64,000 bases of DNA, taken from contig NC_080672.1 of assembly GCF_030247195.1 (NCBI RefSeq), positions 6,138,001 through 6,202,000 of the forward strand, written 5' to 3'. The translations under genes and the position numbers were made by a program. How positions within the stretch are numbered: position 1 is the first letter of the stretch; each line of letters opens with the position of its first letter. The notes below the pieces were generated by a model that saw only the letters and a program-made list of their open reading frames with translations, did no database searches and had not been told where the DNA came from. Shown here piece after piece: positions 10,794-23,280 of the stretch. Source of the DNA: Topomyia yanbarensis (lineage: Eukaryota; Arthropoda; Insecta; Diptera; Culicidae).

Positions 10794-11140
10794 TGAACAT
10801 AAGGCAAACGACGAATGAGCCGTTTTTTATTTTCATATTTTTTGCCGATGCGACTCAGAACTTGTTACTTAAAAATTGTTTTTTTTAAATTATTAGTTTT
10901 GTGCCACTTTGTGATTACTTTATCGGCAGGTAATCAGCATATTATCATTTACAACAGGTAGGTTACTATTTTTTGCTCTGTGAGTGGTGTCGGAGTAGGC
11001 GTTGTTTAAAAAAATATGGTTAATAAAATGCGTTCGTTTTTTAATTTAATTAATAATTCGGCAAGTCCTGTACCAGGTGTAGATAACTAGGTTTACTTTT
11101 GTCGCTTACGGCCTTTTGAAAACCCACCCGAGAGTTATTC
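10794..11140 (+). repeat. Dispersed repeat R10, copy 1
   Basis: 10794-11000 (AAGGCAAACGACGAATGAGCC through TTTGCTCTGTGAGTG) is repeated in direct orientation at about 12147-12350. The following part, 11004-11135 (ATATGGTTAATAAAA, then CGCTTACGGCCTTTTGAAAA), recurs at 23905-24090. The two parts belong to a larger dispersed family of unknown type. No coding sequence. Confidence 0.55.
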
Positions 11141-11284
11141 TTGAGCGCGTCCCGCATTCGTCCTTAAAACATCTGGTCGCATAAAGGTTCAAATAACTTT
11201 CAGTGAGCGTTTACACGAATTGAACGCTTGATAGTATGCGTTGGAAAAAATGCGTTCAACTTTATCACCGGTTTATCCATATAA

Positions 11285-11701
11285 AGCACTAGCTAATACC
11301 CATCGCGCGTTGCTGCGACTTTCAACGTAATAGGAGGAAAACACAATTTGTTCTGTAGCGTCATCTGGTGGGCGGGATGGGATAATCCCTATCCAATAGC
11401 ATATAAACACGCTCCATAACAAATGCCTACTGTGTGTAAATTTTTACGGAAATCGGTTAAGCCGTTTCGGAATCTATAAATCACTAGCTGATACCCATCG
11501 CGCGTTGCTGCGACTTTCAACGAAATAGTAGAAAAACACAATTTGTTCTGAAGCGCCATCTGGCGGGCAGATAATCCCCAAACAATAGCACACAAACACG
11601 CTCCATAACAAATGCCTACTATGTATAAATTTTTACGGCAATCGGTTAAGCCGTTTGGGAGTCCATAAATCATATACATACAAACATTGACTTTTATATA
11701 T

Positions 11702-11768
<67 letters not shown>

Positions 11769-11770
11769 TA
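11285..11770 (+). repeat. Two-unit tandem repeat (about 190 bp) ending in a (GATA)n microsatellite
   Basis: Two units, 11285-11478 and 11479-11670, both start with CACTAGCTxATACCCATCGC and contain AACACGCTCCATAACAAATG and ATCGGTTAAGCCGTTT. They run into CATATACATACAAAC and then (GATA)n at 11704-11768. This resembles the 3' end of an RTE-type LINE or a related tailed element, but there is no coding part to prove it. Confidence 0.6.
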
Positions 11771-11800
11771 CGTACAAACTTTGACTTTTATATATACAGA

Positions 11801-12080
11801 TTTATTAAACGCTAAAAGAATATCAGTCGATTTATTAGATTATCACGATTCAAATCATGCAAAATAGTTGGTTGGCTTTTGCAAAAGTGGCGGTGATTTT
11901 TCGTCACACCACCACACTGTCCTGGGGCACGCAACACAACTGCGTAGTGAAAAAACCATAGCCACCTTTTCAAAAGCACCATCCCGCCCGGTCAATTATT
12001 TTTCCACCAACTATTTTGTATGATTTAAATCCTGATAATCTAATAAATCGACTGATTTTCTTCTTTTAGAGTTTAATGAA
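11801..12080. mobile_element. MITE with about 70 bp terminal inverted repeats
   Basis: The left arm begins TTTATTAAACGCTAAAAG and runs through AATCATGCAAAATAGTTGG. The right arm is its near-perfect inverse, ending CTTTTAGAGTTTAATGAA. The arms are about 72 bp with few mismatches around a 130 bp non-coding loop. A target-site duplication is not evident. Confidence 0.65.
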
Positions 12081-12146
12081 TGCTTTATAAGATAGAGTTG
12101 GCGAGTCTTTATCCAGAGAGATTCAGCGTCTTCACGCGCAATATAA

Positions 12147-12350
12147 ATATAAGGCAAATGTCGAATGAGCCGATTTTTTTGCTTTCATATTTTTTGCCTT
12201 AAACTTATAACTTAAAAATGTTTTTTTTTTCGAATTCTTATTAGTTTTGTGTCACTTTGTGATTACTTTATCGGTAAGTAATCAGCGTATTCTCATTTAC
12301 AACAGGTAGGTTACTATTTTTTTGCTCTGTGAGTGATGTCTGGGAATAAT
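12147..12350 (+). repeat. Dispersed repeat R10, copy 2
   Basis: Direct repeat of 10794-11000, sharing CATTTACAACAGGTAGGTTA and the following TTTTTGCTCTGTGAGTG. The two copies bracket the GATA-tailed tandem and the 11801-12080 MITE. Confidence 0.6.
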
Positions 12351-13080
12351 TTTGTTTATCGTTCCAATACACTACCATTTTCGGTAGGAAAGGAATGGTA
12401 ATTATTTCTCTGCAAAAGCTGTAGATGTTTTATATAAGCGTATGTACAGTTGTAAAAATGCCAATAAAAATGTCGCTTACGACCAACCCACGGACAACTT
12501 GACAGATAGTGCTTGTTTTATATATGTACCACCGTTTTGATGGTGGCGCTAGTATGCCTTCTCTGTACGAGAACCCCTAACAACGAAACGAAAGTTTCAA
12601 GAGAAAAGCGTGTTTCGTTACGTGTTTTATGAACGCCGTCAATGCGGCCAGAACAAAATTTAGAAAAAGCGTATTCCAAAATGTGGATAAAGAAAACTAT
12701 TATTAGAGAATAAACTTATCCCTAACTGGAAACCGTCAGCAATGTTACATAAATCTTATTATAAATTTGGCTGGAGGTTGTTGTTTTTTGCAACCGGCTC
12801 ACCTCCTTCCTAACAATGTTTTAGTTTTCTTGTTGTGTGAAGTTTGTTGTTGGTAAATCATTGGTGCTTTTTTCTGGAGAAATATAGATGAAAAACATTT
12901 TGGCCAATGAAAGCACATCTTTAAGCTTAACAATTCGCGAACCTACGACACCTTGTTTCAAGTTCATTAAGAACATCAAGAATTCTAGTATTTTGATCGG
13001 GAAAATAAACAATATATATATATAGTATTTTGCACCTATTTAGCAAAATTAGTTTTAAATAGAATTTGTGTGCTTTTATC
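12351..13080. other. Intergenic stretch, nothing recognised
   Basis: AT-rich, with only short frames lacking domains. Confidence 0.4.
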
Positions 13081-13083
13081 ATA

Positions 13084-13265
13084 ATTCTGGCAGCAAACCG
13101 GTAGTGCTCGGTTTCAGCAAGAATGCTGCCAGGAATGTACAATTTTGGTCGACTCCTGCCAGAGTTTTGTTCGACTTTTGCAATTATTCTGTCCGGTAGA
13201 GATTGCGATGGTTTTGGTACGGATCCCTTCAGAATTATTCTGGCAATTTATTCCAGTCTGAAAGA
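13084..13265. repeat. Diverged relative of the family A interior
   Basis: Repeated TTCTGGCAGCA, GCTGCCAGGAATGTAC, CTGCCAGAGTTTTG and TTATTCTGGCAATTTATTCC words echo the 25-35 bp sub-repeats of family A. No CCC..GGG ends are preserved. Confidence 0.4.
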
Positions 13266-14470
13266 AACGGAAGGGCATCTACCGGAGGATTTTTTAAATT
13301 CAAAATGGAATCTGTGTTTCTGTTTAACTTTAGCGAAATGAGAACAGCTTCTAATATGAACAACGAAATAAATGTAATGATAGAAATGCTTAAATTGTTT
13401 ATTTTTTACAGATATGGAAAATAATATATGGGTCGCGTCTTTTTCAAATTTTGCTCCATTCGAGCCGCCATGACATCACCAAATCGATCATAAATCGACA
13501 AATGGGCCTAAATAACAAATGTACACAAACGGAGATTTGATTAATATCTTAAAGAGGAGTGAAAATACTTCATAAAAAATATAAAAACTCATTTACAAAA
13601 ATTTCACACTTCATGAAAATTAATAAAAAACAAAACAGCGGATCTCATTTTCAACTGTAAACAAACCGCTGGGCGGGTTACGCCTCTGTATTTCTAAGGT
13701 AGTGTATACGGGCGAAATTGACAGGATCATTGTTTACAAGGTTCGCAAACAGAATCGTCCTAAACAAAAACCAAATCAACGCTTTTTTGTGAAAAGGGCG
13801 ATACTTACAAATGTAAACATAAGGCTTTATTCATACACGCGAATGAGGGCTTTGAAACGCAACAAATTAACCCAAAAATTTGGATTCTACGATATTGCTT
13901 TCTTAAACTACAGCAAAAAATACAACGGGCGAAACTGTATTTTTGTTTGTTTATTTGAAGTTTCGCCCTCCACGCTCCATGCAAACAAGCAGGGCGATAC
14001 TTTTTTTGCTAGCAGTTTAGAGGCGAAACTGTTTTTTTTTCGTATTTTTTAGGATTATCAAGCTGATACCAGCTGTAAATAGTAACAATGATCGCTATTG
14101 AAAAAACCCGGACGAAATCGGTAGTGTAAAACGGTAGTTATTGTAAAAAACACGTATATGCGATACTTCAATGCTGATACTATGATACTTTATGAAGTTT
14201 TGGGTTTCGATCACTGAATCATGCAATCTAGGATGTAAAAAACACAACAGTTCTTAAATAGGAAATAAAACTAAGTCTGGAAATGTTCACTGTTGATTTT
14301 CTTTGAATGGTGTCACTGCTAGTATCGCCCTTTTCAAGAAAAAGCGTTGAAATACTTGTTACGCCCCGGGGGAATAACAAATTTTCCCCTTCAGCGAGCA
14401 CGGCGAAAGCCACATTTGATTTTTGTTTTCTGGCGACACTGCAGGGCGAAATTGAGAGTCGTCAAAACAA
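13266..14470. other. Intergenic region with a 29 bp inverted pair
   Basis: 13777-13805 (CAACGCTTTTTTGTGAAAAG, then GGCGATACT) is inverted at 14321-14349. Between them GGGCGAAACTGT recurs. This may be a decayed hairpin element. The open frames here show no domain and I do not call them genes. Confidence 0.4.
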
Positions 14471-14618
14471 CCCAGTGAGACGTCCAAAAAATTGTTTCAA
14501 AATCGTTCAACACGGGTCCAACGATGGACGTTCGTTGAACGGTTATTTGGACGTTGTCCAAATTGGTCCAACGAACGTCCTTCATTGGACGATTTTGAAA
14601 CCAACCGTTCTTAGAGGG
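14471..14618 (+). mobile_element. CCC-end MITE family B, copy B3
   Basis: 148 bp, CCCAGTGAGACGTCC to CCGTTCTTAGAGGG, with a 2 bp AA duplication (14469-14470, 14619-14620). Confidence 0.8.
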
Positions 14619-14700
14619 AAGAGACTCGAAAATGGCCTAATCAACATTACATAACAACACTCGGCGAAATAATTTTTTGTCAATTTTATCACCGAAAACG

Positions 14701-14973
14701 ACCGCTGTGAATTCCCCACCAGCTCGCTCAGCTCAGTCCGAGACCTGAACCATTACTGTAGTCGCAACTGACGCGCCATCTAATTGTGAAAAATGTAATC
14801 AGTGGCGAAATTCCCCCACCAGTCAGGGCGGTATCCAGTAAATATAAATATAATAGTGATGATTTTTTACAAAATAATTTTACTTATCGCACCTCAATGC
14901 GCTAGCTTGACTGAGCTGTAAATTGTTTATGTTTTTACAATGCAAAAAAAAATAAAACAAGAGCTCAGATGAT
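14701..14973 (+). repeat. Left terminal inverted repeat of the giant foldback (unique part)
   Basis: Pairs with 23281-23552. The arms agree at most positions, with a few indels such as the length of an A-run near 14945. Confidence 0.8.
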
Positions 14974-16170
14974 AAGGAGTGAGTTTTTGTTGTTTTCAAA
15001 ATAGCAAAATTTAGTGCCTCGAACAATTTTTTTCGAGACGTAACTGGTGGGTGAATTTCGCTGTAGTTCTTCGGCTCATGGCTAGGTGGTGTTTCCATTA
15101 TGGTGCGGAGATTGATAATTGATATTGATCCACAGATTATTGAATATCTTCCCTCCGCAATGTTTTTTCAAGCTCAAAATTTGTGTGTAGCTAGCTCAGA
15201 TGATAAGGAATGAGTTTTTGTTAGTCTGGTGGTGATTACCTAGTGTACCGATAAATTTATGTGAGTAGATAGTGAATCCGAAAATAATTATTATTTTTAA
15301 TTTTCATATCAGGCAATTAAGGGCGATTAAATGGCGCGTTCCCTGGGCGATTTAGGGGCGATTTAAGGGCGGGTAGAGCGGCAAAAAGAATGACGGCGGC
15401 AAATCGCCCAAATGTTGCATATAAAATAGCCCCCTAATTGCCAGCAAATTCCTGGCAAATTGTAGGGCAATTAGCGCATCCGAGTTGGCAAATAGCCCCC
15501 CGCTAGCCAGCAACTTGCCCTTTTTGACTGGGTTCCCTCCGCAATGTTTTTTCAAGCTCAATATTTGTGTGTAGGTAGCTCAGATGATAAGGAATGAGTT
15601 TTTGTTGTTTTCAAAAAGCAAAATTTAGTGCCTCGAACAATTTTTTTCGGGACGTAACTGGTGGGTGAATTCCGCTGTAGTTCTTCGGCTCATGGCTAGG
15701 TGGTGTTTCCATTATGGTGCGGAGATTGATGATTGATATTGATCCACAGATTATTGAATATCTTCCCTCCGCAATGTTTTTTCAAGCTCAAAATTTGTGT
15801 GTAGGTAGCTCAGATGATAAGGAATGAGTTTTTGTTGTTTTCAAAATAGCAAAATTTGATGTCCCGAACAAAATTTTCCAATTTCCATAAGCTTTGGTTG
15901 CGATGGATCAGTGATTGGTAATTGAATATCGAATATCTTCCCTCCGCAATGTATTTTCAAGCTCAAAATTTGTGTGTAGGTAGCTCAGATGATAAGGAAT
16001 GAGTTTTTGTTGTTTTCAAAAAAGCAAAATTTAGTGCCTCGAACAAAATTTACGAATTTTCAAGACTAACTTGGTTGCGGTGGATAAGTGATTGATTATT
16101 GAATATTTCGGCAATGTTTTTTCAAGCTCAAAATTTGTGTTTTCAGGTAGCTCAGATGATAAAGAATGAG
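14974..16170 (-). repeat. Left satellite arm of the giant foldback
   Basis: About five units of the foldback satellite in inverse orientation to the right arm, each with the core words GATGATAAGGAATGAG and CCCTCCGCAATG. One unit is interrupted at about 15220-15532 by other sequence, including the CCC-end element at 15341-15532. Confidence 0.75.
15341..15532. mobile_element. CCC-end element family E
   Basis: Begins CCCTGGGCGATTTAGGGGCG and ends CCCTTTTTGACTGGG, flanked by TT on both sides. Rich in GGGCGATTT and GGCAAATT words. Only one copy is seen, so the boundaries rest on the shared CCC..GGG/2 bp pattern and on the resumption of the satellite directly after it. Confidence 0.5.
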
Positions 16171-16348
16171 TTTTTTTTTTCGAGAGTTGTCCTACTGGAG
16201 CTGTAGAGCTAGGTTCTCGGAAGGGCTCCCCGTCAGAATCACATACTGCAATTTACAGACGAGACAGGCAATGGCGTCCACTAAAACACTGCTTAAGGTG
16301 ATTCTGAATGTGATATTCATTGTACGGTTCAGATATGTGCGGGCGTAG

Positions 16349-17085
16349 ACTTCGCGATCGCGTGTATCATCGCGAAATGCTCGAGCATTTGTACGTCAAC
16401 GTGTTCAATCGCGTGTGCGTTTGGATGTCGCGTGTGCTAACGTGCATGTAACTTCGCGTGCATAAATTCTATTTTATAACTGCTTTGCGCATATTCGCGT
16501 GTGTTCTGGGACGATAGCGCGCGGACCGAGAATCTAATACTTAGTTTTTGGTGTACGGCTCAGATGCTAGAAGAAAGTGAGATCTTCCATATCACTAGAG
16601 TTTCCGGTCATGTTGCCATGGAAAATGTTGTCTAGTGGATATGAGCATTATATGGAACTAAGTTGCTAGGACGGAGGGTAATGATTTCCGGACGTGACAG
16701 ATTCATGATCGCGCGAACACGGATGTTTGTAGTTTCGCGTTTGAGACCGCGTTTGAAACTTCGTAGGTGATTAAACGTTCACCTTATTACCGGGGTGTTA
16801 TCAAGCTTGCGCGATCGCGAGCGTACGCGTGCGTTGTTAATCACGAAGGGCTTAAGCGTTCGTATGTTAACAAGTATGTCGCGTGTGCTCGCGTGCTTGT
16901 GACTTCCCGTGTACAAACTGGATACAAACCGCATGCGTTCTTGGATGGTCACGGGGACCTTCATTCTGATATTTAGTTTTCGGTGTACAATTCACATTCT
17001 GACAGGGAGTGAGTTACCTCATATCACTAGACTTCCCGGTCATGTCGCCATGGAACGTGTTATCCAGTGGATATGAGTTTTCTTT
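16349..17085 (+). repeat. Two-unit degenerate tandem repeat (period about 421 bp)
   Basis: Both units end with a CATATCACTAGA, CCGGTCATGT, CCATGGAA, CAGTGGATATGAG series. The upstream halves are rich in CGCGTGTGCT/GCGATCGCG and are clearly higher in GC and CpG than the surroundings. Origin unknown. Confidence 0.55.
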
Positions 17086-18699
17086 TGTCGTGACTAACGA
17101 TTTACCTTTCAATATAGGGGCCCCTTTTCAATATTTCGGAAGAAAAATGATGTAAGATTTTGAACGCTTATATCTTTTGTTGTACTGAATGGATTTAATC
17201 AATTTCTTCGGCATTTTGTCGAAAATATTGGTACCAAAGTTGTATTAAATTTTGGAATGTGTAGGACATTCATTATGAACGGAAAAATAGTGTTTTGAAA
17301 AATCTTTCGAAAACGACTCGGAAAAGTGAAAATTTTCAGCCCATTCCGCACAGAGCCGTCAATATGGTGCAGCAACCGAACAATAAAATAATGAAAAGTT
17401 TATATATAGGTCCACTACATGTTTGTTCCTATTATTATTCGTATTGGGTTACTTGACGAGAGCAGTTGGTGGGGGAAAGCCGGCATATTAGTTTTGGTTA
17501 TGTCATTAGAAGCCGGACGGAAAGGAAAGGCTCATGCACGCCACGAGAACGAGCGAGAAAGCGATAGTAGTGCATATTAGCGAAAGCGTTACGTACATTT
17601 TGAACCTTAATAACTTTTCTTCTACTAATCGGATTGCCAATCTTGTTTCATAAATCGGAAGGAAAACGTTCAACGCTTGCTACCGATACGTTGCACAGTG
17701 GGTGAAGGCTGGCCAAAACCCCAAAAATTTATTTTTGAAATATTAATATTTTATGTTTTTCCTTATTTTCTCATGTATTGAATGATGTATATTCAAAATT
17801 TTATGATCGTTGGATAAGAACACGATTTTTAACATTAGTTTAAACGTAGCAAAGTCCGGACTTTTTAATGATTTTCATTTCCGAAACTACCATTGCTCTG
17901 TGTATTTCAAATGGATGTTGCTCTTTTGATTTTGGTTCGATTTTAGCACAACTTCATTGTGTAGAGAAACGAAAGAAGTTGGTTAGTGAATAAAATATAT
18001 TTGGTAAATTTATTGGAACTATGTCTTTTTAGTTTAAATATGTTTGAGGTGGTCAGATCAAAAATACTTTTTTCACTAATGTATTCTGTACAAATTTCGG
18101 AATCGTTTCGGAACGGTCACATAGTATACATTCTATGGGAAATAACCTCTACTTTTCGAATATCATGGTCTCGTTCTGCGCCTAGGTGCGCAAAAAGTTT
18201 TAAGGAGATTTTGAAACTTTGTTGCTGATATGGAGGCGCATAGTGTTTTGTGTAAACTAGACAATCTACAGTAAACCAACACGTTATACAATGGATTTAA
18301 AGTAGTGTTCTTCATTTTTTATGATATTGCTGACATTGGTGAACAGTAACGGAAAATCTATCATGAAAACGGGATCATAGTTATAAGAAAGGTTCAATGA
18401 CACTGTATGGAAAAATGCATTTAATATTTTACGGCTTTTGACATCAAAAATGAGCTCAGCACCTCAAAATTAGTTTAAATTGTGATTTTCAGCCAAATTA
18501 GTTAACATTTGAGGTTTTGTCCGACTTTTGTTTGAAGACCCGACACTGTGCGTTGTTTGCTATAGAAAATTTGTTTAAATAGTTCAAAATCTACTAAATG
18601 AGAATCAACATTAATGATAAAACCTATAAATAGGGGTGTCGCAGATTTTCTCAAAGCCAGACGTGTGTAAGACGCAGTGCATAACAGACGTGCGTGGTC

Positions 18700-18890
18700 G
18701 TGAGAAGCTGCATCGAACGACCAATCAAATCGGCTACCAGCGGAGAGAATAAAAACGTTGGTAGAGGTGGTGGCGATGAGACGGCCAAAAAGCCAAAGGC
18801 TAAGAAACGCAGTCACTGAAAAGGCGGTAGTAACTGCCACTAAAAATGCCACTAAAACATCGAAGGCTGCAGCGAACAAGTCAATTCACA
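18700..18890 (+). pseudogene. Possible histone H1 C-terminal tail fragment
   Basis: One frame reads GDETAKKPKAKKRS and, after a one-base shift, EKAVVTATKNATKTSKAAAN. This is a Lys/Ala/Thr-rich run like insect linker histone H1 tails. It abuts the right satellite arm. The stretch is short and low in complexity, so the match may be chance; the winged-helix domain is not recognisable upstream. Confidence 0.3.
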
Positions 18891-18895
18891 CGCAC

Positions 18896-21800
18896 TTTTT
18901 TCATTTTCACATTACCATTCCATTACCAATCACTGATTCATCGCAATCAAGGCTTATGGAAATTGGAAAATTTTGTTCGGGACATCAAATTTTGCTATTT
19001 TGAAAACAACAAAAACTCATTCCTTATCATCTGAGCTACCTACACACAAATTTTGAGCTTGAAAAAACATTGCGGAGGGAAGATATTCAATATTCTGTGG
19101 ATTAATATCAATCATCAATCTCCGCACCATAATGGAAACACCACCTAGCCATGAGCCGAAGAACTACAGCGGAATTCACCCACCAGTTACGTCTCGAAAA
19201 AAATTGTTCGAGGCACTAAATTTTGCTATTTTGAAAACAAAAACTCATTCCTTATCATCTGAGCTACCTATACACACATTTTGAGCTTGAAAAAGCATTG
19301 CGGAGGGAAGATATTCGATATTCAATTACCAATCACTGATCCATCGCAGCCAAGGCTTTTGGAAATTGAAAAATTTTGTTCGGTACATCAAATTTTGCTA
19401 TTTTGAAAACAGCAAAAACTCATTCCTTATCATCCGAGCTACCTACACACAAACTTTTAACTTGAAAAAACATTGCGGAGGGAAGATATTCAATAATCTG
19501 TGGATCAATATCAATCATCAATCTCCGCACCATAATGGAAACACCACCTAGCCATGAGCCGAAGAACTACAGCGGAATTCACCCACCAGTTACGCCTCGA
19601 AAAAAATTGTTCGAGGCACTAAATTTTGCTATTTTGAAAACAACAAAAACTCATTCCTTATCATCTGAGCTACCTACACACAAATTTTGAGCTTGAAAAA
19701 ACATTGCGGAGGGAAGATATTCAATAATCTGTGGATTAATATCAATCATCAATCTCCGCACCATAATGTAAACACCACCTAGCCATGAGCCGAAGAACTA
19801 CAGCAGAATTCACCCACCAGTTACGTCTCGAAAAAAATTGTTCGAGGCACTAAATTTTGCTATTTTGAAAACAACAAAAACTCATTCCTTATCATCTGAG
19901 CTACCTATACACACATTTTGAGCTTGAAAAAGCATTGCGGAGGGAAGATATTCGATATTCAATTACCAATCACTGATCCATCGCAGCCAAGGCTTATGGA
20001 AATTGAAAAATTTTGTTCGGTACATCAAATTTTGCTATTTTGAAAACAGCAAAAACTCATTCCTTATCATCCGAGCTACCTACACACAAACTTTTAACTT
20101 GAAAAAACATTGCGGAGGGAAGATATTCAATAATCTGTGGATTAATATCAATCATCAATCTCCGCACCATAATGGAAACACCACCTAGCCATGAGCCAAA
20201 GAACTACAGCGGAATTCACCCACCAGTTACGTCTCGAAAAAAATTGTTCGGGGCACTAAATTTTGCTATTTTGAAAACAACAAAAACTCGTTTTTTATCA
20301 TCTGAGCTACCTAAACACAAATTTTGAGCTTGAAAAAGCATTGCGGAGGGAAGATATTCAATATTCAATTATCAATCACTGATCCATCGCAGCCAAGGCT
20401 TATGGAAATTGAAAAATTTTGTTCAGGACATCAAATTTTGTTATTTTGAAAACAACAAAAACTCATTCCTTATCATCTGAGCTACCTACACACAAATTTT
20501 GAGCTTGAAAAACATTGCGGAGGGAAGATTTTCAATAATCTGTGGATCAATATCAATCATCAATCTCCGCACCATAATGGAAACACCACCTAGCCATGAG
20601 CCGAAGAACTACAGCAGAATTCACCCACCAGTTACGTCTCGAAAAAAAATGTTCGAGGCACTAAATTTTGCTATTTTGAAAACAACAAAAACTCATTCCT
20701 TATCATCTGAGCTACCTACACACAAATTTTGAGCTTGTAAAAACATTGCGGAGGGAAGATATTCAATAATCTGTGGATCAATATCAATCATCAATCTCCG
20801 CACCATAATGGAAACACCACCTAGCCATGAGCCGAAGAACTACAGCGGACCAGTTACGTCTCGAAAAAAATTGTTCGGGGCACTAAATTTTGCTATTTTG
20901 AAAACAACAAAAACTCATTCTTTATCATCTGAGCTACCTAAACACAAATTTTGAGCTTGAAAAAGCATTGCGGAGGGAAGATATTCAATATTCAATTACC
21001 ATTCACTGATCCATCGCAGCCAAGGCTTATGGAAATTGAAAAATTTTGTTCAGGACATCAAATTTTGCTATTTTGAAAATAACAAAAACTCATTCCTTAT
21101 CATCTGAGCTACCTACACACAAATTTTGAGCTTGAAAAACATTGCGGAGGGAAGATATTCAATAATCTGTGGATCAATATCAATCATCAATCTCCGCACC
21201 ATAATGGAAACACCACCTGGCCATGAGCCGAAGAACTAAAGCAGAATTCACCCACCAGTTACGTCTCGAAAAAAAATGTTCGAGGCACTAAATTTTGCTA
21301 TTTTGAAAACAACAAAAACTCATTCCTTATCATCTGAGCTACCTACACACAAATTTTGAGCTTGAAAAAACATTGCGGAGGGAAGATATTCGATATTCAA
21401 TTACCAATCACTGATCCATCGCAACCAAGGCTTATGGAAATTGGAAAATTTTGTTCGGGACATCAAATTTTGCTATTTTGAAAACAACAAAAACTCATTC
21501 CTTATCATCTGAGCTACCTACACACAAATTTTGAGCTTGAAAAAACATTGCGGAGGGAAGATATTCGATATTCAATTACCAATCACTGATCCATCGCAAC
21601 CAAGGCTTATGGAAATTGAAAAATTTTGTTCGGGACATCAAATTTTGCTATTTTGAAAATAACAAAAGCTCATTCCTTATCATCTGAGCTACCTACACAC
21701 AAATTTTGAGCTTGAAAAAACATTGCGGAGGGAAGATATTCAATAATCTGTGGATCAATATCAATCATCAATCTCCGCACCATAATGGAAACACCACCTA

Positions 21801-23280
21801 GCCATGAGCCGAAGAACTACAGCGGAATTCACCCACCAGTTACGTCTCGAAAAAAATTGTTCGAGGCACTAAATTTTGCTATTTTGAAAACAACAAAAAC
21901 TCATTCCTTATCATCTGAGCTACCTACACACAAATTTTGAGCTTGAAAAAACATTGCGGAGGGAAGATATTCAATAATCTGTGGATCAATATCAATCATC
22001 AATCTCCGCACCATAATGGAAACACCACCTGGCCATGAGCCGAAGAACTAAAGCAGAATTCACCCACCAGTTACGTCTCGAACAAAAATGTTCGAGGCAC
22101 TAAATTTTGCTATTTTGAAAACAACAAAAACTCATTCCTTATCATCTGAGCTACCTACACACAAATTTTGAGCTTGAAAAAACATTGCGGAGGGAAGATA
22201 TTCGATATTCAATTACCAATCACTGATCCATCGCAACCAAGGCTTATGGAAATTGGAAAATTTTGTTCGGGACATCAAATTTTGCTATTTTGAAAACAAC
22301 AAAAACTCATTCCTTATCATCTGAGCTACCTACACACAAATTTTGAGCTTGAAAAAACATTGCGGAGGGAAGATATTCGATATTCAATTACCAATCACTG
22401 ATCCATCGCAACCAAGGCTTATGAAAATTGAAAAATTTTGTTCGGGACATCAAATTTTGCTATTTTGAAAATAACAAAAGCTCATTCCTTATCATCTGAG
22501 CTACCTACACACAAATTTTGAGCTTGAAAAAACATTGCGGAGGGAAGATATTCAATAATCTGTGGATCAATATCAATCATCAATCTCCGCACCATAATGG
22601 AAACACCACCTAGCCATGAGCCGAAGAACTACAGCGGAATTCACCCACCACTTACGTCTCGAAAAAATTGTTCGAGGCACTAAATTTTGCTATTTTGAAA
22701 ACAACAAAAACTCATTCCTTATCATCTGAGCTACCTACACACAAATTTTGAGCTTGAAAAAACATTTCGGAGGGAAGATATTCGATATTCAATTACCAAT
22801 CACTGATCCATCGCAACCAAGGCTTATGGAAATTGAAAAATTTTGTTCGGGACATCAAATTTTGCTATTTTGAAAACAACAAAAACTCTTTCCTTATCAT
22901 CTGAGCTACCTACACACAAATTTTGAGCTTGAAAAAACATTGCGGAGGGAAGATATTCAATAATCTGTGGATCAATATCAATCATCAATCTCCACACCAT
23001 AATGGAAACCTAGCCATGAGCCGAAGAACTACAGCGGAATTCACCCACCAGTTACGCCTCGAAAAAAAATGTTCGAGGCACTAAATTTTGCTATTTTGAA
23101 AACAACAAAAACTCATTCCTTATCATCTGAGCTACCTACACACAAATTTTGAGCTTGAAAAAACATTGTGGAGGGAAGATATTCGATATTCAATTACCAA
23201 TCACTGATCCATCGCAGCCAAGGCTTATGAAAATTGGACATTACATTTTACTATTTTGAAAACAACAAAAACTCACTCCT
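18896..23280 (+). repeat. Right satellite arm of the giant foldback: about 22 alternating units
   Basis: Every unit shares a core of about 105 bp (TTTTGCTATTTTGAAAAC, CATTCCTTATCATCTGAG, CATTGCGGAGGGAAGATATT). The core is followed by one of two variable parts. Type A (unit about 230 bp) carries CTCCGCACCATAATGGAAAC, CCATGAGCCGAAGAACTA and CACCCACCAGTTACG. Type B (unit about 175 bp) carries ATTCAATTACCAATCACTGA and CCAAGGCTTATGGAAATTG. Order from the left: B A B A A B A B A A B A B B A A B B A B A B. Rare variants repeat at about 637 bp (19366 and 20003) and about 815 bp (21213/22030, 21662/22475), showing multi-unit duplications. Small open frames in it are not genes. Confidence 0.85.

Larger units (their letters stand above)
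16171..18895. other. Non-coding core of the giant foldback
   Basis: 2.7 kb between the two satellite arms. It contains a two-unit tandem of period about 421 bp: TCCGGTCATGTTGCCATGGA near 16608 recurs as TCCCGGTCATGTCGCCATGG near 17034, with GCGATCGCG-rich segments. An AT-rich part (17110-18480) and a histone H1-like scrap near the right arm complete it. No frame resembles a transposase on either strand. Confidence 0.6.

Noticed and set aside
13702..14052. 116-residue open frame
   Set aside because: Runs through repeated GGGCGAAA words and low-complexity Phe/Lys stretches; no domain or splice context.
18502..18879. 125-residue minus-strand frame in the foldback core, considered as a transposase
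   Set aside because: No catalytic motif or DNA-binding domain; it is largely the reverse of the histone-like scrap.
18896..23280. CRISPR-like regular repeats and identical 61-residue frames
   Set aside because: The units are 175-230 bp with shared tails, not short repeats with unique spacers, and the genome is eukaryotic. The frames repeat because the satellite repeats.
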